From assembly GCA_038206235.1 (NCBI GenBank), contig JBBRBB010000011.1:58277-122276 (forward strand): a DNA stretch of 64,000 bases. The letters are read 5' to 3'. Source of the stretch: JBBRBB01 sp038206235 (lineage in GTDB: Bacteria; Bacteroidota; Bacteroidia; Chitinophagales; Chitinophagaceae). Both the position numbers and the translations under genes were made by a program. Below the pieces are notes generated by a model. It did not search any database and was not told the DNA's origin. It was given only the letters and a program-made list of their open reading frames with translations. Position 1 is the stretch's first letter; each line of letters begins with the position of its first letter. Positions 42,984 to 52,420 of the stretch are shown one piece after another.

Positions 42984-43314
42984 AAAATTGTTTTATCATT
43001 TCATACAAAATTTTGTGCCAGTATCCATACTTTTATTTTTAAAGCTGATACTAATTAATTGTGTAAATTAAACCCCACGTGTTTTGCCATTATTAAAAGA
43101 GATGTTAGCATCGGCTCGTATAATTTTGGCATGATTGTATGTGTTGGTTAAAGAAATCAATTATGTGAAAACACAAAGACGGATTTTGAAGCCGCAAACA
43201 GGAGGCAAAAAAATGAGATTTCAAAAGATAATTCCCTGAAGCATTTTAAAAATAAGCGGCAAAAGAATAGATGATTAATAATTATAAAAGTACTTTCATT
43301 TAAAAAATTATACC
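42984..43314. other. 331-nt gap with nothing recognised
   Basis: Between two divergent genes. AT-rich, no tandem word, no clear TAnnTTTG with -33, no hairpin with U-run. Confidence 0.5.
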
Positions 43315-43536
43315 ATGGCAAAGAAAGCATCTAAATCAGATTTAAAAAAAGTAGAAAAACAAAATAAAAAACATAAAGACTTTCCGGTAAGAGAAGGAAA
43401 CCCAAAAAATTCTTTGCATGATAATAAAAAGGGTTCGGATAAAGAAGCATATCCGCTGCCTGATACGAATGACAAACAATTTAATAATCAACCTGAATTT
43501 ATAAAAAGGGATAATATTGAAAGTTTCAAAAAATAG
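43315..43536 (+). CDS. Small Lys-rich hypothetical protein
   Basis: 73 residues, strongly basic in the first half (MAKKASKSDLKKVEKQNKKH) and Asn/Asp-rich later (SLHDNKKGSDKEAYPLPDTN). No domain recognised. Probably disordered and cytosolic. It ends 138 nt before the next gene. Confidence 0.5.
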   Translation: MAKKASKSDLKKVEKQNKKHKDFPVREGNPKNSLHDNKKGSDKEAYPLPDTNDKQFNNQPEFIKRDNIESFKK

Positions 43537-43673
43537 TGTGCATATTCTTTAAATAAAAAACCTTGTGCTTATACTTATTGAATATTTCCTTTCCATTTCT
43601 TCTAAAAATTTGAAATACCTTTATTTCAAATGAACCCCTTATGATATTGCTCTTCGATGTGTACGGCGTATGT

Positions 43674-44390
43674 ATGCAGTTGTATGAAATTATTCTTGCA
43701 GTTCTTGGTATTGTGCTTTTTATTGCAGCGATTATTTTCACTGCTTTAAAGTATGATGTAAAACTGCTTGTCTCCATGTATCTTATTTCAATAGTGATGA
43801 TTGCTTTTCCTGCACTAAGCAAAATTGTATTTGCCGATGTAACGCTTGAAGTGCAGCGATTGCAATGCACTACTGAAAAATTAGCAAATAATCCTAATGA
43901 CAGTAGTTTGAAACAACAGGTGAGGCAACAAATTGATGAAGCAAAAAAAGCAGGGATTGATAGTACCAATGCTAAAACTGTTGTAACTATTGCTACTGCT
44001 AATGCCGTGCTTGGCGATTCTGTAAAAGCCGCTGTGTGGGCTGATAAAGGATTGCAATTTAGTCCTGACAGCAAAACACTTCAGAATTTTCGCAACAGTG
44101 TTTTAACGCCGCGAATTAATGTTGAATACCAGATACAAAAATTGCAGCAAAACCCGGCTGACAGTAATACTAAACAACAATTGGAATTAAATGTTGAGCA
44201 ACTGCAATCTTCTGCTGCTCCAAACACTGCAGTTTTTACTACACTTAGTAAAGCAAATCTTGTTTTAGGCGACACTGCACAAGCCAGAAAGCTTGTGGAT
44301 TCGGCATTACTGCAAAATCCTAAAAATAAAGAAGCGATTATTTTGAAGAGAAATATTCAAATTAAAAGTTCAGCAATACCTCACAGATAA
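43674..44390 (+). CDS. Membrane-anchored TPR-like hypothetical protein
   Basis: 238 residues from the ATG at 43674 (MQLYEIILAVLGIVLFIAAI), preferred over 43641 because it opens directly into the first of two membrane segments (about 3-24 and 30-52). The rest is helical with two similar stretches (LANNPNDSSLKQQVRQQIDE and LQQNPADSNTKQQLELNVEQ), each followed by A-x2-VLGD(S/T), resembling TPR units. Function unknown. Confidence 0.65.
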   Translation: MQLYEIILAVLGIVLFIAAIIFTALKYDVKLLVSMYLISIVMIAFPALSKIVFADVTLEVQRLQCTTEKLANNPNDSSLKQQVRQQIDEAKKAGIDSTNAKTVVTIATANAVLGDSVKAAVWADKGLQFSPDSKTLQNFRNSVLTPRINVEYQIQKLQQNPADSNTKQQLELNVEQLQSSAAPNTAVFTTLSKANLVLGDTAQARKLVDSALLQNPKNKEAIILKRNIQIKSSAIPHR

Positions 44391-44394
44391 TGTT

Positions 44395-44457
44395 ATAAGA
44401 ACACTGCATTTAAAACACTCATAAAACACTCACTCATAAAACACTCACTCATAAACA
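44395..44457. repeat. Spacer of words CACTCATAAAA
   Basis: Four copies of ACACTCA(CTCA)TAAAAC between the TPR-like gene and the toxin gene, overlapping the toxin stop. Confidence 0.75.
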
Positions 44458-44700
44458 TCCTTTCTATGTCCTAAAGCAACCACTTCCACTGTAAGAATAT
44501 AATCGAAAATATCATAAAGAATCCGATAATTACCTTGTCGAATACGATAGCCTTTACGGTTCTTTAATTTTTTATAACCCTGTGGTCTTGGATTTTTGGC
44601 CAACTCATAAAGTGCTGATTTAATATTCGAATAATCGAGGCTCATTTATTTTTTCCAAAGCCTTTATAATCTTTGGCTTAATTATTACCTTGTAAGGCAT
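44445..44700 (-). pseudogene. RelE/ParE-type toxin, frameshifted near the N-terminus
   Basis: The antitoxin stop (44701-44703) directly abuts an ATG at 44700 that reads MPYKVIIKPKIIKALEKINE and then a stop after 26 codons. In the next frame the rest of the toxin is open from 44645: DYSNIKSALYELAKNPRPQG, LKNRKGYRIRQGNYRILYDI, GHRKDVYE. Dropping one base near 44640 fuses them as KINEP-DYSNIKS. The first strand and helix are therefore lost unless translation restarts at the internal ATG (44645, 66 residues). Confidence 0.7.
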
Positions 44701-44913
44701 TTATATTTTCTTTCTGTTGGCTTCAATTTGTTTAAAAGCATCATCAATTGGAATAGAAGGTTCATTGTCCTCTTTAGACTCATCGTATAAACGAACATCT
44801 TCAAGGTCTTCCAGTTCTTCTATCATTTTCTTATATTCTTCAATCGGCACAATCACAGAAAGCTTTCTGCCCATGCCGTCAGTAATAAATTGCGGCGCCG
44901 TCATTGTAATCAT
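44701..44913 (-). CDS. Antitoxin of the RelE-type toxin (Phd/RelB-like)
   Basis: 70 residues. N-terminal TAPQFITDGMGRKLSVIVP is strand-like and VPIEEYKKMIEELEDLEDVR is the typical helical segment of small antitoxins; the acidic C-terminal part would wrap the toxin. Intact, although the toxin just downstream is frameshifted. The start may also be the ATG at 44904. Confidence 0.75.
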   Translation of the reverse strand: MITMTAPQFITDGMGRKLSVIVPIEEYKKMIEELEDLEDVRLYDESKEDNEPSIPIDDAFKQIEANRKKI

Positions 44914-44983
44914 TTTTTAGTTTTAAATTTAATGAATTACTATATAAGTTTTTTTTGTGAAAGGTCTTCTTTCAATAATTTCT

Positions 44984-47900
44984 CTACTCATCTTTCCCAT
45001 GGCAGTTCTTATACTTCTTTCCACTGCCACAGGGGCATGGGTCGTTTCTGCCAATTTTGGGACCAACCTTTACAGGCTGCTGTTTCACTGGCGTTGGGTC
45101 ATAATAATCATTTTCATTTGCTGCATAATCACTGCCTGCTGAATCAATTTCTGCTTTATTTACTTTCATGCGGCTCATGTCTGTTTTCTGTTCACGACCT
45201 TCACGTATCGGTGCAGTATTTTGCTGCATCGGAATTTCAGCAAGGCATAAGAAGTTTACTATCTCTTTATTTACCGCGCTATCCATCTGCCTGAATAATT
45301 GGTAAGCTTCTCCTTTATAAATTACCAGCGGATCTTTTTGTTCATAATGCGCCGTTTGCACACTTTGTTTTAAATCGTCCATTGCCCGCAAATGTTCTTT
45401 CCACTGCTCATCAATAAAAGAGAGGGCAACATTTCTTTCAAGTGCATTTACTAATTCAGCACCTTTACTCTCCAATGTTTTATCTAAAGCAGTTAATACC
45501 TGCAAGCCTTTTCTTCCATCAGTAAAAGGAACAACCACGTTTTGAATTTGAACGCCCTGACCTTGACGTATTCCTCCAAAAACGGGCAGCGATTGCCGCA
45601 TCAATTCTTCTTTGCGGCGCTGGTAATTCTCAGATGCTTCATTATATAATTTTTCAATTAATTCCTGTTCATTTCCTTTTTCAAATTCTTCTTTTGTAAT
45701 TATTGTATCAAGCCCGAAGTTTACAATTACTTCCAAACGAAATCCTTCAAAATCATTATTTTCTTTAAATGTATTTATCAATCCTGTTGCCACATCATAA
45801 AATGCATTGTCTAAATCCAGTGCAAGACGCTCGCCAAACAAGGCATGATTTCTTTTTGCGTAGATAACAGTACGCTGCTTATTCATTACATCATCATATT
45901 CAAGCAAACGCTTGCGAATACCGAAATTGTTTTCTTCTACTTTCCGCTGCGCTCTTTCAATACTCTTTGTTATCATGCTGTGCTGTATCACTTCACCCTC
46001 TTTATATCCGGCAAAGTCCATCACTTTTGCAATGCGTTCGCTGCCAAACATGCGCATCAAATCATCTTCAAGTGAAACAAAAAATTGAGTAGACCCGGGG
46101 TCTCCCTGTCTTGCTGCACGTCCGCGCAACTGGCGGTCAACTCTTCTGCTTTCATGGCGTTCAGTGCCAAGTATAGCAAGACCTTGGGCTTCCTTCACGC
46201 CAAGTCCAAGCTTAATATCTGTACCACGACCAGCCATGTTTGTAGCAATGGTAACATTTCCTGTAAGACCCGCTTCTGCAACTACCTGCGCTTCACGTGC
46301 ATGTTGCTTTGCATTTAAAACATTGTGCGGTATTTGTTTTTGACGCAGCATTCTGCTTAGCAATTCACTTACTTCAACAGAAGTGGTACCAACGAGTGAT
46401 GGTCTTCCGGCATTGCGCAACTCTTCTATCTTTTCAATAACTGAGCGGTACTTTTCTTTTCTTGTTTTGTAAACAAGGTCTTGCTCATCTATGCGAATTG
46501 CAGGAATATTTGTGGGAATGGAAACAACATCGAGCTTATAAATATTCCAGAATTCTGCGGCTTCTGTTTCTGCAGTGCCCGTCATGCCTGCAAGCTTGTG
46601 ATACATGCGGAAATAATTTTGCAGCGTGATGGTTGCATACGTTTGCGTAGTAGCTTCAATCTTTACATTTTCTTTTGCTTCAATTGCCTGGTGCAATCCA
46701 TCACTATATCGGCGACCTTCAAGAATACGGCCTGTTTGCTCATCTACAATTTTTACAGCGCCATCAAGCACCACATATTCCACATCGTTATCAAACAAAG
46801 TATATGCTTTTAATAATTGCTGTACGGTGTGAATGCGGTCTGCTTTTATGGCATATTCATTTAACAGCGCTTCTTTTTTGCGCAGCTTATCTTCTTGCTT
46901 TATTGTTGTATCGTTATCGAGAACAGCAAGCTCAACACCAATATCAGGGATTATAAAAAAGTTCGGGTCTTCGCCTGCACGGGTAATGAGATGAATGCCT
47001 TTATCGCTAAGCTCAACGGAATTATTTTTTTCATCAATATAAAAATATAATTCTTCATCAGCCTTTGGCATTTCTTTTTGCTGGTCTGCCAAATAATAAT
47101 TTTCTGTTTTCTGCAGCTTCACCCGTATGCCCGGCTCGCTGAGAAATTTTATAAGCGCTGTATTCTTTGGTAAACCGCGATGTGCACGGAACAGAGCAAG
47201 ACCGCCATCTTTTGGGTCATCGTTTCCTTCTGCAATTTTTTTACGGGCTTCATTTAAAAATTGATTTGTTGCACGTTTTTGGGCATCAACTAATTTTTCT
47301 ATTCTTGGTTTCAATTCAAAGAATTGCTGTGTGCTGTCATCACGACCAACGGGACCGCTGATGATTAATGGAGTACGTGCATCATCAATCAATACACTAT
47401 CCACTTCATCTACCATTGCAAAATGATGTTTGCGCTGCACCATTTCATCGGGTGTATGCACCATGTTATCACGCAAATAATCAAAGCCAAATTCATTATT
47501 GGTTCCATAGACTATATCAGCAATATATGCATTTCGTCTTTGTTCTGAATTGGGCTGATGCTTATCAATACAATCAACCGTAATTCCAAGCCATTCGAAA
47601 ATGGGGCCGTTCCATTCACTGTCTCTGCGTGCTAAATAATCATTCACCGTTACAATGTGGACACCTTCACCTGCCAATGCATTAAGGTATGCAGGCAAAG
47701 TTGAAACAAGTGTTTTACCTTCCCCTGTAGCCATTTCAGCAATCTTTCCTTCGTGCAAAACAATACCGCCAATCAACTGTACATCGTAGTGAATCATGTT
47801 CCAGATTATCTGACCACCGGCAGCCATCCACGAATTTTTGAAAATGGATTTATCTTCATGAATGGTTATGTAATCTTTTTCAACGCTTAAATCACGGTCA

Positions 47901-48307
47901 AGTGCAGTGGCAGCAGAAACCAATTCGATATTTTCTTTAAAGCGGCGTGCAGTCTCTTTTACAACAGCAAAAGCTTCGGGAAGAATTTCTTTTAGAATTT
48001 CTTCTATTTTTTTATCGCGGTCTTTTTTTAGCTCATCAATCTCTTTATATAAAGCATCTTTCTGCAGTATGTCTGTCGCATGCATTTCTTCTGCCTTATT
48101 TTTTTTATCCGCTATTTCAGCATCAATGCCAGATAGATGTTCTTTTATTCTTGCTTTAAAATCATTAGTCTTGCTTCTTAATTCATCGTTTGAAAGAGTT
48201 TGATATTGCTTAAAAGAGTCATTGATTTTTTTTACAAAAGGCTCAATTTTTTTTACATCCTTTTCGCTTTTGTTTCCGCCTAAAATTTTATTTAATATTT
48301 TCAGCAT
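44984..48307 (-). CDS. secA: Protein translocase ATPase SecA
   Basis: 1107 residues, longer than E. coli SecA (901), as usual in Bacteroidota, with the extra sequence before and within the second half of the DEAD motor (region ATNQFLNEARKKIAEGNDDP to LYFYIDEKNNSVELSDKG). Motifs: MATGEGKTLVSTLPA (Walker A), VDEVDSVLIDDARTPLIISG (Walker B), TNMAGRGTDIKLG, RQLRGRAARQGDPGS. The C-terminal zinc motif CPCGSGKKYKNCHG for SecB/ribosome binding is intact. Confidence 0.98.
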   Translation of the reverse strand: MLKILNKILGGNKSEKDVKKIEPFVKKINDSFKQYQTLSNDELRSKTNDFKARIKEHLSGIDAEIADKKNKAEEMHATDILQKDALYKEIDELKKDRDKKIEEILKEILPEAFAVVKETARRFKENIELVSAATALDRDLSVEKDYITIHEDKSIFKNSWMAAGGQIIWNMIHYDVQLIGGIVLHEGKIAEMATGEGKTLVSTLPAYLNALAGEGVHIVTVNDYLARRDSEWNGPIFEWLGITVDCIDKHQPNSEQRRNAYIADIVYGTNNEFGFDYLRDNMVHTPDEMVQRKHHFAMVDEVDSVLIDDARTPLIISGPVGRDDSTQQFFELKPRIEKLVDAQKRATNQFLNEARKKIAEGNDDPKDGGLALFRAHRGLPKNTALIKFLSEPGIRVKLQKTENYYLADQQKEMPKADEELYFYIDEKNNSVELSDKGIHLITRAGEDPNFFIIPDIGVELAVLDNDTTIKQEDKLRKKEALLNEYAIKADRIHTVQQLLKAYTLFDNDVEYVVLDGAVKIVDEQTGRILEGRRYSDGLHQAIEAKENVKIEATTQTYATITLQNYFRMYHKLAGMTGTAETEAAEFWNIYKLDVVSIPTNIPAIRIDEQDLVYKTRKEKYRSVIEKIEELRNAGRPSLVGTTSVEVSELLSRMLRQKQIPHNVLNAKQHAREAQVVAEAGLTGNVTIATNMAGRGTDIKLGLGVKEAQGLAILGTERHESRRVDRQLRGRAARQGDPGSTQFFVSLEDDLMRMFGSERIAKVMDFAGYKEGEVIQHSMITKSIERAQRKVEENNFGIRKRLLEYDDVMNKQRTVIYAKRNHALFGERLALDLDNAFYDVATGLINTFKENNDFEGFRLEVIVNFGLDTIITKEEFEKGNEQELIEKLYNEASENYQRRKEELMRQSLPVFGGIRQGQGVQIQNVVVPFTDGRKGLQVLTALDKTLESKGAELVNALERNVALSFIDEQWKEHLRAMDDLKQSVQTAHYEQKDPLVIYKGEAYQLFRQMDSAVNKEIVNFLCLAEIPMQQNTAPIREGREQKTDMSRMKVNKAEIDSAGSDYAANENDYYDPTPVKQQPVKVGPKIGRNDPCPCGSGKKYKNCHGKDE

Positions 48308-48555
48308 GTATTATAGTGTTGAAATTTTTCGAAGTTTTATTAAAGCTTTCTACTGGCTTCAAAAATTATGCATAGATAATGGTTTAGCCAATGTGGCAGC
48401 AAAATTCAGAAGATTAAAGGTAATAATTTGTAAAATGAGTTTATTTTAGCACTTTGAAATACCAAGACAGATCGCTAAGCTTAAGACTAACTGATTCCCC
48501 AAATAAATTTTAAAACGATTATTACTTTTTTTTAAAACACCAAATATAAAATATC
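48308..48555. other. Divergent promoter region secA / MORN gene
   Basis: 248 nt, AT-rich. No tandem word or clear hairpin seen; must carry both promoters. Confidence 0.4.
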
Positions 48556-50211
48556 ATGAAAAAGTTTTCTTTAGTAATTGCTGCAGCATTTTTTGTGTTG
48601 CAAACATTTGCCCAAACTACTACAGGTAAGCTAACAGATTTAAAAGATGCCTGGGGCACAGCCACTACTTACATAGGTGAAATAGAAAACAAACAACCAA
48701 ATGGATTGGGCGTGGCAATTTATAACAACGATTATGCACTGCGCTATGCAGGTAATTTCACTAACGGACTTTATAATGGCAAGGGAGCATTGCTCTTTAA
48801 AGATGGTTCATTTCTTAGCGGCACCTGGAAAAATGGCAAGCTTAACGGAGAAGGTTCTTATCTGAATAAAGATGGGGATCTGTATGTAGGCAGTTTTAAT
48901 GATGGGAAAAAAGACGGGCATGGTGTTCTTTTTTATAAAGACAATGGTTTTTTACTTGGTGAATTTGGAGATGATACTTATAACGGTCGTTGCATTTATA
49001 TAGCAAAAGAAGCGGATAATCTCAGCGACAATATTTATGTTGATGGAAAAAAGAATGGCACCGGTTATCAATACGACCTTAGTGCAAAAAAATTATATGA
49101 GGGTGAATGGAAAGAAGGTGATTGGGTGCAGGCAACAACTGCTGCTTACAAGAGCTTTCTAAAAGACCCGGCTTTTTATGCCGAGAAAACAGACGACCAA
49201 ATTATGATGGGCATTATTGAAAACGAAAAAAGCCTTTTAAATGATACAGCATTCTTTTATGACCTTGTAAAGAAGAAAAGATATTTCGGATATTATCACA
49301 AAGGATATATGGATGAGGGAATAATTATTCGGGATGATACTTCACGTTTCCTGGGAAAAATAAATGATGACGGAGCCTATGGTTACGGGCATTTTTTAAA
49401 GTTTGATAAGTTTTATGATGAGGGCACTTATGTAAATGATTACACGCAGGGTGATAATATTTTGAGTATTGACTTAGATAAAAAAACAATTTATTACGGA
49501 GCCAATACAGGCAAAGGTGAATTCACCGGAAAAGCTTACTATGCCAATAAGAGCAATGACCTGTATGTTGGTGATTTTGTAAAAGGGTTGCTCCATGGTG
49601 AGGGCTACAGAATTGATAAAAACGGTGTGTGCATTCGCGGCACATGGAAAGAAAATTATCCGGTTACAGCCACCAGCATTACCGATGGTAACGGAATGCC
49701 CTTTGTTACAAAACCAAAAACATTAAGTGAAGCAATTTTAATTGCAGCAAGAGAATATGATAGTTATTACGACAATATTTTTGGTGAACTGCTTAATGAG
49801 GATGATGCTGATAATACTTTATCAGAAGATTACAGCTACGTTAATAAAAGCCTCATTACTTTTCCCGGAACTCAGCCCGGAAGCCTTGATTTAATAACAG
49901 AAGATGATAATTTCGATGTTGCTTATCATGCGGTTTATATTATTACCGACGATGCTGAAAAGGCAAAGGCAAAATATATGGATTTGTGCAAACAGGTTCT
50001 TGCATCAAATATTGTTGCAAAGAAGGGTAGTACGCCGGAGAAGCCAACAGGCGAAATTGTAAATGTGAGTGATGTTGATAAGAAAACAGTAAGTACATTC
50101 GATATTGAAAGCATCAGGGATTTTAATCTATATGTAATTATGCAAAAAGATTCTTCTAAAAATAGTTATGAAGTAAAACTTGTGTTGGGCTATATGTCTG
50201 ATGAAGATTAA
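48556..50211 (+). CDS. Secreted MORN-repeat protein
   Basis: 551 residues. Signal peptide MKKFSLVIAAAFFVLQTFAQ. From about residue 30 to 200 and again about 290-370 it carries MORN repeats (YAGNFTNGLYNGKGALLFKD, LSGTWKNGKLNGEGSYLNKD, YVGSFNDGKKDGHGVLFYKD, YVGDFVKGLLHGEGYRI). The C-terminal 170 residues are acidic with no recognised domain. Probably periplasmic or surface exposed; function unknown. Confidence 0.85.
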   Translation: MKKFSLVIAAAFFVLQTFAQTTTGKLTDLKDAWGTATTYIGEIENKQPNGLGVAIYNNDYALRYAGNFTNGLYNGKGALLFKDGSFLSGTWKNGKLNGEGSYLNKDGDLYVGSFNDGKKDGHGVLFYKDNGFLLGEFGDDTYNGRCIYIAKEADNLSDNIYVDGKKNGTGYQYDLSAKKLYEGEWKEGDWVQATTAAYKSFLKDPAFYAEKTDDQIMMGIIENEKSLLNDTAFFYDLVKKKRYFGYYHKGYMDEGIIIRDDTSRFLGKINDDGAYGYGHFLKFDKFYDEGTYVNDYTQGDNILSIDLDKKTIYYGANTGKGEFTGKAYYANKSNDLYVGDFVKGLLHGEGYRIDKNGVCIRGTWKENYPVTATSITDGNGMPFVTKPKTLSEAILIAAREYDSYYDNIFGELLNEDDADNTLSEDYSYVNKSLITFPGTQPGSLDLITEDDNFDVAYHAVYIITDDAEKAKAKYMDLCKQVLASNIVAKKGSTPEKPTGEIVNVSDVDKKTVSTFDIESIRDFNLYVIMQKDSSKNSYEVKLVLGYMSDED

Positions 50212-50323
50212 TTGCCCAAGCGCTGCTTCTGCCCAACATAGTTAATCATTTTATTTATTAACCCCTTGGTGTAATTAAATATTAGTCGAATTTTTCATTC
50301 AGTTCGTTCTTACAAAATAGATT

Positions 50324-50404
50324 TTACCACATAGAAAAAATAGTCACATAGGGAAAGCACATAGAATACAACCTATGTGAAATCTCTGTTTTCTATGTGT
50401 TTAG
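50324..50404. repeat. Long inverted repeat, word CACATAGAAAA
   Basis: Left arm TACCACATAGAAAAAATAGT then CACATAGG; right arm CCTATGTGAAATCTCTGTTT then TCTATGTGTTTA. About 25 of 30 positions can pair. Lies in the 379-nt gap before atpG, which is otherwise empty apart from the -7 box at 50490. Confidence 0.75.
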
Positions 50405-50489
50405 AAAAAACTTGAACCTATCAGAGATAACACAAAAAAAACACAGCTGATTCTCAATTTCTGCTTCTCAATTTTTGATTGCATTCCTT

Positions 50490-50497
50490 TACCTTTG
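50490..50497 (+). promoter_or_regulatory. -7 box (TACCTTTG) upstream of atpG
   Basis: Perfect TAnnTTTG, 94 nt before the ATG; no good TTG at the -33 spacing. Confidence 0.45.
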
Positions 50498-50590
50498 CGC
50501 CAATTTTAAATGTTTCAAAGTTTACGACTTCCTATTCGGTCTTAAACTTTCTAACTTGTAAACTCGTAAACATGTAAATTTTCAATACAC

Positions 50591-51469
50591 ATGGCAGGTC
50601 AGTTAAAAGAAGTTCGTAATCGTATAAAATCAGTTCAGTCAACGCAGCAAATAACCAAGGCAATGAAGATGGTAAGTGCGGCCAAATTGCGCCGGGCACA
50701 GGATGCTATTATTCAAATGCGTCCCTATGCAAAAAAATTGCAAGAGATGCTCAGCAATATTATCAGCAATATAGAAGGCGGTCTCAATCTTAAATTAGCA
50801 GAAGAAAGACCTATAGAAAAAGTTTTACTGATTGTAATAACCAGCGACCGGGGATTAGCAGGAGCCTATAATTCCACGCTCATTAAGCTTGCCAAACAAA
50901 CCATTGCAGAAAAATATAATGCTCAGCATAAAAAAGGAAATGTAAGTGTTTGGAATATTGGCAAAAAAGGTTGGGAAAGTCTTACCAAAGCCGGATATAA
51001 AACCAGTGATGCACATAAAGATATTTTTCACAACTTAAGTTTTGAAAATATTCAGTCGGCCTCTCTTGCTGCCATGAAAGCCTTTGAGAACAGGGAATTT
51101 GATGCGGTTGAAATTATTTTTAGCGAATTTAAAAATGCTGCCACACAGCGTTTTATTGCTGAGCTATTTTTGCCCATTCCTAAAATAAAACAGGAAGGCG
51201 GAAAGAAAGCAGATTTTATTTTTGAGCCTGAGAAAGAACAACTCATTGCAGAGTTGATGCCCAAAATTCTCAACACTCAATTGTATAAAGCAGTGCTTGA
51301 TGCAAATGCAAGTGAGCATGGCGCAAGAATGACTGCAATGGACAAAGCCACCGAGAATGCAAATGAGTTATTAAAGACTTTAAAAATATCTTACAACCGT
51401 GCAAGGCAGGCTGCAATTACAACAGAGTTAACCGAAATTGTAAGCGGGGCAGCGGCGTTGAAAGGATAA
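50591..51469 (+). CDS. atpG: F1 ATP synthase subunit gamma
   Basis: 292 residues. The N-terminal helix AGQLKEVRNRIKSVQSTQQI and TKAMKMVSAAKLRRAQ, the central ITSDRGLAGAYNSTLI, and the C-terminal helix ARMTAMDKATENANELL with RARQAAITTELTEIVSGAAA are all typical. It stands alone; no other atp gene is adjacent. Confidence 0.97.
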   Translation: MAGQLKEVRNRIKSVQSTQQITKAMKMVSAAKLRRAQDAIIQMRPYAKKLQEMLSNIISNIEGGLNLKLAEERPIEKVLLIVITSDRGLAGAYNSTLIKLAKQTIAEKYNAQHKKGNVSVWNIGKKGWESLTKAGYKTSDAHKDIFHNLSFENIQSASLAAMKAFENREFDAVEIIFSEFKNAATQRFIAELFLPIPKIKQEGGKKADFIFEPEKEQLIAELMPKILNTQLYKAVLDANASEHGARMTAMDKATENANELLKTLKISYNRARQAAITTELTEIVSGAAALKG

Positions 51470-51553
51470 TTAACTAATTAGCTAATGTGCTAATTGTTTC
51501 GATGCGGTCTTCTTATTAGCACATTATCGCATTAGCACATCAGCACATTATAA
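51470..51553. repeat. Spacer inverted repeat, word GCTAATGT (fourth locus)
   Basis: Left arm TTAGCTAATGTGCTAATTG; right arm TTAGCACATTATCGCATTAG and CACATCAGCACATTA. Same word as at 33159 and 34042 but outside the ribosomal operon. Confidence 0.8.
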
Positions 51554-52264
51554 ATGGAACTATCTTTCATTATACCACACATAGAAGCTTTAATCTTCGC
51601 AAGTGATAAGCCATTGACCTCTCTTGAAATTGTTGAGCTTATCAATAACGCTTTTGGTTTTATGGAAGACAGAATTACTCCTGAACAAGTGCAGAGTTGC
51701 ATTGAAGGAATTTATGAAAAATATCAATCGGAATTTTATCCATTTGAAGTAAAAGAGAGCGGTGGTGGCTGGCAATTTCTTACAAAGAAAGATTTTCATA
51801 AAACAGTAAGCCAGTTGAATAGCGAAAAATTTTTGAAGCGCTTATCAAATGCTGCCCTCGAAACCCTTGCTATCATTGCATATAAACAACCCATTACAAA
51901 AGGTGAAATAGAATCTATACGCGGAGTAAACAGCGATTACAGCATTCAGAAATTACTCGAAAAAGAATTGGTAATTATCACAGGCAGAAATGAAGCACTT
52001 CCCGGGAAGCCTTTAGTGTATGCAACATCCCGAACTTTCATGGATTATTTTGGAATTAATTCTGCCGATGACCTTCCTAAAATAAAAGAGGTTTTTTCAG
52101 AACAATTTGCTGAAGCAACTTTCATAAAAAGTTCGCTTACCACTCATGAAGAAAATAAAGAGCAGGAAGATGCAAGTCTCTTATTGGTAAATGAAAAAGG
52201 AAATTTGGTAGGCAAAGAAGAAAATAATTCAGCCGCAGAAAATTCTTCTGATAATCCCGCATAA
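51554..52264 (+). CDS. scpB: Segregation and condensation protein B
   Basis: 236 residues. Two winged-helix parts: HIEALIFASDKPLTSLEIVE and LSNAALETLAIIAYKQPITK with GEIESIRGVNSDYSIQKLLE. YATSRTFMDYFGINSADDLP is typical of the end. The last 50 residues are a disordered Glu/Asn-rich tail. Subunit of the SMC-ScpAB complex; scpA is not in the window. Confidence 0.95.
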   Translation: MELSFIIPHIEALIFASDKPLTSLEIVELINNAFGFMEDRITPEQVQSCIEGIYEKYQSEFYPFEVKESGGGWQFLTKKDFHKTVSQLNSEKFLKRLSNAALETLAIIAYKQPITKGEIESIRGVNSDYSIQKLLEKELVIITGRNEALPGKPLVYATSRTFMDYFGINSADDLPKIKEVFSEQFAEATFIKSSLTTHEENKEQEDASLLLVNEKGNLVGKEENNSAAENSSDNPA

Positions 52265-52299
52265 TACTTTTCTAATTACTGTCTTGTATGTTACAAATC

Positions 52300-52415
52300 A
52301 TCCCAATGACTTATTGACCTCACTGACTTCAATGACTTAATAACTTCACCGTTTTATTGCCTATTGCCAATTGCCTATTGCCTATTGGCTATTGCCTATT
52401 GCTGATTATCTTCGC
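52300..52415. repeat. Spacer with two word families (AATGACTTC and ATTGCCT)
   Basis: About four words AATGACTT[CA]/TATTGACC, then about seven 7-nt words ATTGCCT/ATTGCCA/ATTGGCT up to the -7-like box TATCTTCG of lysA. Confidence 0.85.
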
Positions 52416-52420
52416 TATGT

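Noticed and set aside
43110..43145. Possible sigma-54 promoter (TTTTGGCATGATTGTATG)
   Set aside because: The -12 GC is missing at the required spacing and no gene in the right orientation is close.
43526..44074. 182-residue minus-strand open frame with hydrophobic stretches
   Set aside because: Antisense to the TPR-like membrane gene on the plus strand, which has a better start, membrane segments and codon pattern.
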